Assembly: GCF_963678635.1 (NCBI RefSeq)
Contig: NC_087070.1
Coordinates: 17,269,318-17,333,317 of the forward strand
Source: Symsagittifera roscoffensis
Taxonomy: Eukaryota > Xenacoelomorpha > Acoela > Convolutidae
Length of the DNA stretch: 64,000 nt
Direction of reading: 5' to 3'
The number at the start of each line of letters is the position of its first letter. The stretch's first letter is position 1. This document shows, one piece after another, positions 46,325-56,706 of the stretch. Under the pieces are notes generated by a model, which saw only the letters and a program-made list of their open reading frames with translations, made no database searches and was not told the DNA's origin. The position numbers and the translations under genes are program-made.

Positions 46325-48142
46325 TTGGTATCTTCGATATCAAATCTATCGAGGTATCACATGGCTAAGCCAGCAGTATTGGTCGTAGATGACCGAAAAA
46401 ACTTACTGGGAGTTCCTCTTTTAGCCAAAACCTACGTCGGACCCGCCAAGCATCTGGGAAACATGGATAAGTTAATTCAATTTTGCGATCACTCGGTGGG
46501 AGATATGTAACTCGAGAGAACTGTTGAAAATTCCCGGGGTTACTTACGATGACCCTGCCTTCAGACCGAAAGCTGGAGTAACTTACGAAAATGCAAAAGC
46601 CGAGGCTGGTTGTTAAGCACGTGATGCTGAAGTTGTTTGTAAGACGCAACAGTAAAACAATGAGAAGGAAGCCAAAAGTCCCATGGTGGCCCCAGATCTT
46701 TTTGTTTCAAAGCAGGTCAAAGCAGGTCAAAAAGAAGCGATTTGTTAATTCAATTTTTGCAAGTCTAGAATGCAATTCATGTCGGGCGGGAGAACCTGGA
46801 GTCATTTTTTCTGCGTTTGACGGGCCAAGCAAAAAAAAGAACTAGATAACTTTAAGGACAGAGAAAGTTATTTTTCGTCAAAACGCAACTGCGGAAAATA
46901 CAAAAAATTTCGCTATGCTCAATAAAAAAGTAGTTCAAACTTCGACTAGTTCGCAGAAAGAGCAGGCGTTTCGTCACTCTCGTGCAATCCAAACCGTTCA
47001 GGTTAAATTTCACCACCAAATTTCCAAACAGGAACCAATATTTTTGGTTTAGAGTGTATAAAATTTTGGACAGGATTCATTGAACTCCATTATAAATTAA
47101 GCAACCAGGGAGAAATTCCAGAGATTCAAACCCTTGTTATTTTTGCGGCAAAAAAAAACACTCTGAACCAGTCTTGTCCAGCTAGAAGCGTGACGTGCTG
47201 AACTTGTAGCAAAAAGGGTCGTCATTTTTCTAGTGTTGTTTATCCTTTTGATTGACTGGTGTAGATGCCAAATGGGACGAGACGACCGAAGAAGGCTGCT
47301 GTTTCATCAGGCCATTCAAAGAATCCAAATTTGCAATACTCTAATGGACAAAAAGCAGATTTTAGAGACTGAGTCCCAGCTTCATTACAATTTGAGCAAG
47401 TAAAGAAGTTAAAGGTGGTGAATGCCGCAAATGGTAAGATGCGAAGTATCCAAGTCACCCATCGAGGCGCCTAAACCTTTTTCAAGGCGACGGTGAACAA
47501 CATGGGCAATCTGGCATCGTTCGTCAAAAAAGCCACCGAGGTTTTGATTGTCAGAAACGCTCCATCATCAAATACTCTGTCTTGTCACGATTGTCCATAA
47601 GATACATTTTAAGTGGACTATAACTGTATGAAGATCGGGTTATTTGGTACATTGATTGTGGAATGTAAAATCTGCGCAGTTCTTCATATCTGAGAATCGT
47701 AAAAGGTGTTTGCCAGGTCTTGACCAGCAACGATTTAATTACGACCACTAGCAGCTTTGGATGAAGTCTTCCACCTAACCCTCAAGGTAGTCTCAGAACA
47801 CTGACAGGAACACTTCAGGCAGGAAAATATTTTTGTGTTTTCGAGATTAGGCCGAGCAAAAAACCATCAAGTTTTCTCTGCCTTCAAATCCCGGATGATT
47901 CCAATTCAGGAAAAATGTTGGCGTGGGCCAATGTTTTTTCAAAAGAAAGTAAGAGAGGAATTTAGTAAGCTTATCAGAGAGGAATATATTGAGTAAGTGA
48001 ACAAGTGTACGAGCGAACACATCATTTGTCCTTTCGCGATCACTACTAAGAAGGATGGTACGGGGTAGTTCGCCAGGGATACACACCCCATGAATGACAA
48101 ACTCATAAGAACAAACAAAATGAGTTATGACCGAGTTGGTTA
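46325..48142 (+). pseudogene. Decayed Ty3/gypsy gag-pol remnant interrupted by copy C
   Basis: A Gag-like stretch (LGNMDKLIQFCDHSVGDM and on, with frame changes) is followed by two CCHC zinc-knuckle relics, CYFCGKKKHS (about 47136-47165) and C*TCSKKGRHFSS (47196-47234). It then reads as the N-terminus of reverse transcriptase: KVREEFSKLIREEYIE, TTKKDGTG and PMNDKLIRTNKMSY (47945-48130). Many stops; non-functional. The RT frame is cut at 48142, where copy C begins, so copy C inserted into this element. Confidence 0.65.
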
Positions 48143-50065
48143 ACTCATAGAGTAATTTCGGATAGGGTACACCGTCTGCTCGTCACGCTATCTTATTTTC
48201 GGCCGGATAGATTCGTGCAACTTCTTAGTCTAATACCGATCCTAATCTTACTCTTATACTATCTAGTCTCAGGTTGTTTAACTAGTCTCTGCTAGGCTCA
48301 ATAGATCTAGGGTATACTGGTTTATTGCGGCTGCTGAAGTGCTCGGGAGAGTCCAACTAATTTCTAAGTTAAATTCAAATCTCTCTGGTGCTGAAATTAC
48401 AAGTAACTTCAGCACTTACAAATAAGTGGGTTGTTAGTTAGATGGATCATGATTGGTTAATATTAAATACTTTACATTGGTAAAATATCTAAATTATCCA
48501 ATCATAAAATGTAGTTTAGATCAGGTTCCACCCATCCGGGTTTTACAGAGTTTTTTAGAATAGTTCTTCTGCAATTCGAAGGATGGATGATGGAAGTTGG
48601 TGTTTGGCGAACATCTTATCTCTTCTGTTTCCTTTTTGTTAAAGAAGTTCCAGGAAGCTGGAGTTAGAGACATAAGACGTTGTGTCTTCTAGTGACAACG
48701 ACTAAGTCTTCGCAACAAACTCAAATCTGATTTCAGAATGGTTGGCTATGTCAGGTTTTTCTGTTCTGCGTGGAGAACTTCTTTTGTGTCTGATCTAGTT
48801 TGGGAATGGCGTGGAGATTGTGCGTGGAGGGGATGCCTGGTTACTCGGATCTGTACGTATACTTGAACATCGAGGTGGTCATTGGTCTAGTTCAATGAAG
48901 TCCTTTTCTGCGAAGTCAAGTCGTACTCTAAATCCTTTGAGTTGTGATTGTGAGTGGCATATCGATTGTGGTTGGTCATTCTCTCTCGAGTGTAGTGGGG
49001 TCGTTTTGTCTTTAGATGTTCGTCCTTGGTGTTGTATTCTGATCTATGTATTGCATAATGTAATTTACATTTTATAAAACATTTATTAGTTTAATATTTT
49101 TTAATTATGATTTTAGTTAGTTGTTTTCACAAAAGCTTTTTGTTTTAGTTCGGTTATTTTGAAGAGTTACTCACACTTGAGTAGCTCTTATTAAAAATAG
49201 AGGTGTGGTCACAAAGCGTGGATGTAGCGCGGTGGGTTAGGCCGGCTATAGAGCATGCTCAGGACGTCCTTCCTGGTGGGTTAGGCCAGGAATGGGAGTA
49301 TGATTTCATGCGGTTTTTGTGAGGGGTCCTGTTATGTGACAACGTTTTATGTTGGGTTTGTTGTGGTTTTTCTTATGTCTTGTTGGTTATGTCCTTTTTC
49401 CAAAAATCAAATTGTTTGTGGTATGGGTTTGTCTTTCGACTTTTTTGTGTTTTATTATTTCTTTCTTAGACTTTATAATAGTCTTCAAAAGAATAAATTA
49501 TCCAGTTTTAAACTGGGTTAATCCGGTTTGGGTACCGTTGGTTTCCTTTTCTTAGTCATGCTGTTATTCTATGATTTGTGGTATTTAGTAAGCTGCGTTG
49601 GTTAGTTTTGTTTAGTATATGATTCCTTTCCAACCGGGTTAAAGGAAAGTTTGAAACATGTTATTATATGTTAGAGTTGTTGAGTGTGAAAACTTGAAAC
49701 TGAAATTCATTATTTTAAACAATTCTTCGTGGGCGAGCTGTGCGAGTGTGGATAGAATTTCTGTGCGAATGAACGAAAATATCAAAAGGTTAGTACTGCA
49801 ATTGCATTTTATTAATTTACTGCATAGAATTTGGAAATTTACTGCTAGTTATGGGGGAATTTTAAGTTACAAATTTTCATTATAATTAGATTTACTGCTT
49901 GTGGGGAAAATTTTAGAAATGAATTTACTGCATTGGTATTAAATTTATAAATTTATAAGTGTAAGAGATTAATAGAATTGTTGAAGTCTGTTTGATGAAA
50001 TTTGCGATCTTTATTTGTTTTTTGTGGTTTTTGTAGGTGATCGTCGGATGAAGGCTAAAAATCTA
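48143..50065 (-). repeat. 3' terminal non-coding region and presumed 3' LTR of copy C
   Basis: Collinear with 3862-5780 of copy A in reverse complement, ending at ACTCATAGAG on the + strand (48143). Stem-loop at 48388-48415. Its other LTR lies beyond the window, so neither U3 start nor target duplication can be determined. The flank is the broken RT of the older element. Confidence 0.6.
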
Positions 50066-50142
50066 AGGAAAACATGGATAAAGTATGGTGAGTTTTTTAA
50101 TATTTCAATTAGTTAGTTATATTCATTTAATTCATACTTACC
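50065..50142 (-). promoter_or_regulatory. Putative small intron after ORF3 (copy C)
   Basis: Donor CAG|GTAAGTATG right after the ORF3 stop, acceptor TTTTCCTTAG about 78 bases later. Same layout as in copy A at 3783-3861. Confidence 0.5.
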
Positions 50143-50144
50143 TG

Positions 50145-51950
50145 TTAGTCGTCGGGGAAAAAACCGTGGGGGAAGATGTCGTGAATTAGTTCTGAAGTTG
50201 TTAGTAGTTTAGCTAAGATGCGGATGATATTTTTAGTCTGAAGCAGTGGCCAAAGCAATTGAAGTGCCTTAATAGTGGTTAGTTCTTCAGTGCCAACTGC
50301 AAACTCATAAGGTGTGTTTTGGATTAGATTATATAATTTGTGATTGAATTTAGTGTTGTGGATGAATTCTAAAATTGGGATTTCTATAGGTTGTACAAAC
50401 TCGTGCGGGATAAGGAAGGGTCGGGATTCTTCGGCGTTGAAGGTCTTGGTGATGGGACAGAAGATGTACATTTGGGTTATGGGGTCATAATTACGAAGAA
50501 TACCATGGAGGTTAGTGTCTTTAATACAATATGTGAAATTTAGGAAAAATGGTGAAGTGTATTTGGAATTAATGAATTGAAAACGATGGTGTGGTTGTCT
50601 AGAGGGTGTGTGTAGGTCAAAGTGATTTTGGATGAAGCGATAATAACTCTATGTGTGGGTTTGTTTAGTGCGCAACATAATATCGTGTGAGCAGTGTAAA
50701 TCTCTTTCGTGTGGTGCAAGGAAATGAAAGGTTAGTGAAAATATTTGGAAGCGTTCTTTAAAACTTTCGTATGCTTGTGTGTCTGTTAGTGCTTCTGAAA
50801 TAATGTGATCAAACTTTCGGTCGAAGATGTTTAGTGTAAATATATATGGTGTCTTGATGAAAAATTTCTCGGTAATTTGTGGATTAGCGAAGCGATCGTC
50901 GTCTAAGAATTGATCTTGGTTAGCTCTGATGATGTTGTGATCATAGTATTCGAGTGTATATTCGTTAGCTCTAGGTGCAGTGTGTGTTTTTAGTGATTTT
51001 TTATATCCAACGTAAGTAAATTGTCTAGCGGTTAGTGGTGTAGTGAGTCGATATAGCATGTCCGTATTTCGCTCTATATCGATGTGAGTGTTAGATAAAG
51101 GTAAGCAAAGAGGGTTAGTAAAATGAGAATATGAGGTCCAAGAGAGAGTGGGCATTAAAACGTATTCATCTACAAAGTTGCGTGTTTCGTTAGTGTCGTG
51201 GGGGGTGTTTAAGGTGTATTGTGGGAATGAGGGTAAGGTGATGGCTAAAAATTCTTTTGTGTTAGTATGCTTGGGGTGGTTGATGTATTCACGGGCTGTT
51301 CCTGGTTTTGCTGGGAAAGGATGGTTGGGGAACTTTCTTTTAAAAGTGCGGTAAGCTCTATTAGTGTTGAGTGAAGATTCAGTTGATGTGGATGATGGTG
51401 CTAATGATTCAGTATAATTTGAAGAGGGTGTAGGGGTAGGGGGGTTGGATGAATTTATTGTGGAGGAGATTTGGTTTATGGTTGGGGTATTAAGGTGGTA
51501 GGGTTGTTGTTGAAGGGTAATAAAATTATCTAGCTCTGGGGAGATTCGGGGGGTGTCTGGAGAATGAGATGATTGGTCAGAATGGTATGAGGAGTAGGTT
51601 GGGGTAACTTGGGAAGCATAAGAGGGTGTGGGAGTGATTGGGTCAGGGTTATTGGATAATATGGGTTGAAAAGGGGGTTGAGAAAAATTAGAAGAGTTAT
51701 GAAAATTATTGGATGGGGATGGTTCTGAGTCGGCAAATTCATCGGGGGTTTCAATATTCGGGTTATTGAGTTGTGAGATGGAATATAAAACTGAGATGTG
51801 TGAATTAGTGTCGGAATTCATGCCTGATGTTACATTACTAGATGGAAAATCGGGTGGCGGAAAAGCAAAAAGTGGTATTATTGGGATTGGAGAGGTAAGA
51901 TTGGTTGGGTGGGAATTTGATCGGTGTAGTGATCCAAGTTGGCGGCTCAT
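50145..51950 (-). pseudogene. ORF3 of copy C, one nonsense codon
   Basis: Same protein as copy A ORF3, collinear over its whole length, with small in-frame indels in the Pro/Ser-rich N-terminal part. A TAG at about 50649-50651 replaces a Tyr codon of copy A (HTY becomes HT-stop), splitting it into 433 and about 165 codons. The ATG still overlaps the env stop as ATGA (51947-51950). Confidence 0.75.
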
Positions 51951-54564
51951 CGTGGGCTAAAAAAATGATTATTTTGAGACTGAAAAGCGGTGGTATGGGG
52001 TTGTTCAATAATTTGTTCATAAGTATTATCATCTTGTGACTGGTGTGTCATTATATGTTGGATGGGACTTTGTGATGTGGTGAGTCGAAAATTTGGATTA
52101 TGTGTGATGGCTAAATTTCGAAAATTTCGTGGGACTAGGGATAGTGGATGGTTATTTGGTAGGGGTGGTAATTGTGGTGCCGTTGGCGTTATGTCTACAT
52201 TGTTATGTTCTTCGTCGTATGTATTTTGTCGTGTTGCTATTTTTGTGTTATATTCTTTTATTTGTGCGTCTAAAAGAATTTTGTTTATAGATGTAGAAAA
52301 GATTCCAAAAAATCCTGCAAAGAGTATGCGTGCTACGCTTGCTTGTCTGTTTACTTGTGTGTATAGCACATGTGTTGTAGATTCCTTTTAAAAGTGAGAA
52401 AAGAAATCCAATAAAGTTAAACATTGCGTATAAAATAGTCAATTTTTCTAAGATGTAGTAGGGCCATCCTAGAAAATCGAGGATCTCATTTTTGAGTGTA
52501 ACAAAGCTAAAAATGTTAATTGGTGATATATCTTGGGGACGGTATTTTTCACCGTTTAGATATATATAATCTTTAATGTCTTTAAAATATCCGCTATAGT
52601 CTTGCGTGTAGATATCGGCAAATCCTGCGGTTTCTGCAAGTTTGCGTAAATTTTGGTCTATTGATTGTCTTTGTATAGTGTCCATTTGTGTTAATAATTC
52701 TTGGAATGGTTGTGTTCTAATGTGATGTTGAATATCTGATTTTGAATAGATTCCTATTGATTGTAAGTCTATATTTGGGTTTCGAGCAATAGCGCGAATG
52801 CTTTCTGGTGAAAATTTTTTGAGTGATTGCATTAATGTGGGATATGGGGTGAGAAGATAATATTTATTTTCATCAGGGTTTAGTTGTACTACATTGTGGC
52901 TGTTTTCTGATCCACATGGGACTGCGGTATCCCAGAAATAGGTTCTTCGTGAAAGTGTATCCACGAAATGTACTTTATTCTTATAAAAGATAGGGATTCT
53001 TTTATAACATCTTTTATCTTCAAAAACGTATAGTGGTGATATTTTTTTTAGTACAAGTATAAAACCATAAGATGTTTCCTTCATAGTCTAAAAAATTTGA
53101 TCTATTTCCAGATAATAAGTATCCTGCATAGGGTATTTTTAATACTGCTAGTGCAAGTGATTGTAATATTTGTGTTCGTTCTAATTCGCATAGTTGGTGT
53201 AGTGTTTCTAATTCGGAGAGTGACATTTCTTGAAAAATTCGGCTAATTGTATAATCTAGTTTCATATCTAAATGAATATCATAGTGGATATTACCGAAAT
53301 ATGTAGTATTCATTAGTGATAATTCTTGTAAGCGTGTGCTTCTGGTGTCATGGGGTTTTAGATGTCCACCAGGTTGTCCGTTGCTTTTTTCAAAATTAAC
53401 TGGTATATAGGATGTTCCTTCGTTTGGAGGATGACCTGTGGCATATGGGTCAATTTTTACTTTTCCAGTGGTCATGTCGAATCCTTTTTCGTATTCAACT
53501 AATATTTCAGAGTATTGTGTTCTGTGAAGTGGATTCCTGTATTTACATGCAAGTTCTGTTTCTTGATATATTTGAAAACGTGTCAATTTATTTTCTATAT
53601 TGTCTATGTTTCTAAAATTAGAACTTAGTTTTCGTGATGGATGGACTTGTTCATATGGAATTGATTGTATAAAATATTTTTCGTGAAATTTTATCATACG
53701 AGCGTGTATTTTTGCTACTTGAAATGTTGTACATGTATCTTCGGGGAACCAAACAATTGTTGCTTGTGTTCTCGTTGTAGGGTCGCAATAACCTTGATCA
53801 TTTTTACAAGGTAATCGGATTCCTTGATAGATCATTGTATTATCTGATAAATCTCGTGTTAGTTGTATTTTTTCGAGTTGTATTTTCCAATCAAAAAACA
53901 TTATTTCTTGGTATCTTTTATTTTTTGTGTCTGCTTTGCAGTTTGATGGGTCATTTATACCAATGTGTGGTATCCAATGTTTATCGTATAGGTCATAGGT
54001 TAATCGTCCGTGTGCGCCGTTATACGGGTATTTTTCGTCTAGTTTTATATGTCCTTGGTGTCTTTCAAGTTGTGCTTGATGTACAGAGTCTGAAAAAACT
54101 TGAAAATTAACTAATTTTCTTTGGGAGTTCTTATTTTGTGTGATGTTTAGTCTAAGTAATTCATTTTTACAATCGTCGGGATTGAGATGTAAAAGACGTT
54201 CTATATTACTTTGATAGAATGATTAATGGTCAAGTCGGTTTTTGTTTCCGTTCGAGACTTGTGAACAATGTACTTTCTTTTCGGAAAATGTTGCTGTGAA
54301 TTTATAACCTGTAACTGTTGTTGCTCGGGCTTTTGAATAGAGTGTTGCTATTACATCTGTGGTTTCTATAGCTTGTGGTTCTGTTTCACATTGTGATACT
54401 TGATTTATTGCATATTTATGTAGTGTTTTTTGTTCATTTTCTTCACAATCGTAATGTGTTACTAATAAATCTTGTGGTCCTGTACGAGGGGAAGGGTTTA
54501 TGTTTTGATTTGAGATTACTAGAAAAAGGAGTTGGAGAAAAATTAATAATTTTAGAATATACAT
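51947..54564 (-). pseudogene. env: Env-like glycoprotein of copy C, three inactivating lesions
   Basis: Starts MYILKLLIFLQLLFLVIS, a clear signal peptide that is outside the window in copy A, giving an original length of about 870 residues. Lesions seen: a nonsense codon after about 113 residues (54223-54225, where copy B has GAA); a one-base gain in an A-run near 53043; and a two-base loss in a CA run near 52375. The rest matches copy A closely. The ATG overlaps the end of ORF-X by 13 nt and its stop overlaps ORF3 by 4 nt. A membrane glycoprotein is expected; receptor and lineage unknown. Confidence 0.75.
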
Positions 54565-55688
54565 GTGTATGATAATCCTGAGTATGGATTATAAAATGTA
54601 ATGTAGCCAATTGTGTTTTTGGTATATCTGTCGTATTTGTATATTACTTCAGTAGTTATAAACGGTGGTGGTAGTGATTGAGCTGTTATGTTAGGTGGAT
54701 TTAATGGGTAGGGATGTTGGGTAATATTATTTAACTTAACTGTGATTTCAAACTTTAATTGTAAACTGTTTTGTTGGAGTATTTGAATATTGTGATCACG
54801 GATATCGTTGTGAATATCTTGGCGATATTGTAATCTATTAAGTGCCCAGTTATGAAGGCGGTTACTTTCTTGATGTTGTCCAAATAATGGTGGAGGTGCT
54901 GTAAATGTATTCCAATCTAGTCTTAAAGGAATATTTATTGATGATTGTTCTCGATATCTGGCGTCGAGATTATTTGGAAAATTTAAGTTAAAAGGTGGTG
55001 GTGAAATCTGGCTTATTGATGGTGTTGATGGTAGTGATAATGTTTCTGGTAGTGATGAGGATGTTGTTGTATCCGTAGAAATATCTATTGGATTATTGAC
55101 TAAATTTAATTCACCTTGTGTAAATGAATGTGTTGTCCAATATGGTAGTCGTGATGCCTGGTTTGGGGGGTTAAAGGGATTTTCACGTATTTGTTCAGAT
55201 GTTGGTGTTGAACCTAAGTAATCTGATGGTAGGCTTGAGGTGCTACGTTGTGAAAGAATCGTAGGGGTTTCTGGTAATGTATCAATGGTGTTTTCTGGAG
55301 TGTTTTGTGATGGGGATTGAGGTATATCAAAGTGAACTCGGGGAGTTTGAAAATTTCTGTTTCGTCGAGGATGTATAATTTGTCTATTTATTTCGACTGT
55401 ATTTTGGTTTTGACTAGGATTTCTTATTCTACTTAGTTCTTGTGGTAGTGTTGGGTATAGGTTATATGTTGGTTCGCTTAGAGGTGCTTGTCGTTGAACT
55501 GGTTCTAGTTGTTCTGATAAACGAGTATGTCGTTCTTCAAAAGTGTATGGATTGTCTTGAAAAGAAATTCGTGTAGATGTTTGAGGATTTTGAGTAGTTG
55601 AAGGTGGTGTTTGGTTATCTTGGGATGATGTCGGTGAAGACTGATTCTGTGACTGTTGGGTAGCAATTTTTGATGGATTTTTGAATTG
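54552..55688 (-). CDS. ORF-X, 378-codon open frame with no methionine (copy C)
   Basis: It opens directly after a TAA at 55689-55691 and runs to TAA at 54552. I find no in-frame ATG anywhere, so ordinary ATG-based ORF prediction misses it. The first roughly 250 codons are rich in Gln, Pro, Ser, Thr and Asn with a basic patch (RQIIHPRRNRNF). The last roughly 120 look globular (LDWNTF, SNRLHNWALNRLQYR, FEITVKLNN, YKYDRYTKNTIGYITF). The same frame without ATG is recognisable in diverged copy B, so it is unlikely to be chance. It probably uses a start codon supplied by splicing, a non-AUG start or recoding. No known domain recognised. Confidence 0.7.
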   Translation of the reverse strand, partial: QFKNPSKIATQQSQNQSSPTSSQDNQTPPSTTQNPQTSTRISFQDNPYTFEERHTRLSEQLEPVQRQAPLSEPTYNLYPTLPQELSRIRNPSQNQNTVEINRQIIHPRRNRNFQTPRVHFDIPQSPSQNTPENTIDTLPETPTILSQRSTSSLPSDYLGSTPTSEQIRENPFNPPNQASRLPYWTTHSFTQGELNLVNNPIDISTDTTTSSSLPETLSLPSTPSISQISPPPFNLNFPNNLDARYREQSSINIPLRLDWNTFTAPPPLFGQHQESNRLHNWALNRLQYRQDIHNDIRDHNIQILQQNSLQLKFEITVKLNNITQHPYPLNPPNITAQSLPPPFITTEVIYKYDRYTKNTIGYITFYNPYSGLSYTCIF

Positions 55689-55693
55689 TTACT

Positions 55694-55882
55694 TTAGTGG
55701 GAAGGTTTATGTTTATTATAGTATTCTTCCAAAAAAAGAATTAGAAGGATTGTTGCTAGGGCAAATGTGAAGATTGCTTTCTTTATACATTTACATATTG
55801 TCAAAATGAGGAATGATAAAAATGTTATGAAAATTACAAACAATAAAAAAATATCGGTTCTACTGAAAATTGTTCGTATCAT
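55694..55882 (-). CDS. Small membrane protein ORF 2 (copy C)
   Basis: 62 residues, MIRTIF start, with two hydrophobic segments (IFLLFVIFITFLSFLIL and IFTFALATILLILFL) separated by CKCIKK, and a polar tail. Its ATG overlaps the stop of the previous small ORF as ATGA, and its stop lies 5 nt before ORF-X opens. Size and layout recall viral ion-channel-like or entry-accessory peptides, but that is only analogy. A decayed counterpart exists in copy B. Confidence 0.55.
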   Translation of the reverse strand: MIRTIFSRTDIFLLFVIFITFLSFLILTICKCIKKAIFTFALATILLILFLEEYYNKHKPSH

Positions 55883-56109
55883 TTAGACAAGTTATATGAC
55901 TCGTACCTGTGGATGTAATCAAGGGTTTTGGAAAGTTGGAGGAATAGTTCGAGTATAGTGTAGAAAATTAAAAAAATGTTACAAAAAATGATTAGGATTA
56001 TTAGAAAAGATTCAAGTATATCAAAAAGAAATATTATAAAGGTTTCAAGTATTGTAAAAAAATGTTTAAGATTTATGAGTATTTGAGTAACTGATTGAGA
56101 GAAGAGCAT
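55879..56109 (-). CDS. Small membrane protein ORF 1 (copy C)
   Basis: 76 residues, strongly hydrophobic between about 18 and 58 (IFLFDILESFLIILIIFCNI and following), polar C-terminus. The start ATG directly follows a TAA in the same frame (TAA|ATG), and its stop TGA overlaps the next ATG. A homologue with a similar start (MLLSESVSF) is readable in copy B at 13561-13764. A potential splice donor ACAG|GTACGA lies near its 3' end at about 55907. Function unknown. Confidence 0.55.
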   Translation of the reverse strand: MLFSQSVTQILINLKHFFTILETFIIFLFDILESFLIILIIFCNIFLIFYTILELFLQLSKTLDYIHRYESYNLSK

Positions 56110-56262
56110 TTAAGAAATGATCTCTTGGTCGAATATTTTTTGCTGTTTGAGGCGATTTTCTAGTGTGGTCGGATTATTTATTAGTTTTTTGACAAGTGGG
56201 TTGAGTTCTGTAAAAAATTGTTGGGGGCAATTTTCATGGTGACTGGGAGGTCGTCTTTTTCT
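56110..56262 (-). CDS. Short ATG-less frame upstream of the small membrane ORFs
   Basis: A 50-codon frame (RKRRPPSHHENC... to ...FDQEIIS) between two stops, with protein-like composition. Its only ATG triplet (about 56235) is out of frame. It ends TAA immediately before the ATG of small ORF 1. A CTCCCAG site within it (about 56243) could be a splice acceptor, so this may be part of an exon of a subgenomic mRNA. Weak on its own. Confidence 0.3.
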   Translation of the reverse strand, partial: RKRRPPSHHENCPQQFFTELNPLVKKLINNPTTLENRLKQQKIFDQEIIS

Positions 56263-56706
56263 TTATTTTTGTTTGTCAAATGATCCGGGGTATGGTGAGA
56301 TTTTTATACTTTAGGCTAATTAAAATGTTCATTTTGTTACTTTAGGCTAAGTTAACAAATTTGCTTTGGGGGTATTCGTGGTCTGAGTTGGGGAAATATT
56401 GTTGATCTTTGGGTTATTAGATAAGGGAGGGGTACGGTATTATGGTGATATTTATTTTAGTTGTCAAGTTGGAGTGGTTTGCTTATTTTTGACCTGGAGG
56501 TCGTAAAGTTATAGCTATAGATGTGCCTGGAGTTCTATATGATTCGTCTAATTGGTCTTAGTTTGAGTTAGAGAAAGTGACGGATTGGATGAATCCTATT
56601 GGTCTTTTTTGAACTAGAATTATTACGTACTTGTCAGCATGTTATTTTGAAAAATGTAAATGAAAAATGTTTCGGAGGTTTCAAGATTGTGAAGCAAATG
56701 TTAAAA
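56263..56706 (-). other. Non-coding spacer between pol and the small ORFs (copy C)
   Basis: No open frame of note on the element strand. TTAGCCTAAAGTA occurs twice about 30 bp apart (56310-56355). Its position fits a region carrying splice acceptors for downstream genes. Confidence 0.4.

Noticed and set aside
46060-46330. 5' LTR and primer-binding site for the 46-48-kb relic (TGTGATGCAG start, TGGTATC near 46326)
   Set aside because: The pattern is suggestive, but no second LTR or tRNA match can be verified, and 43074-43460 is a competing candidate.
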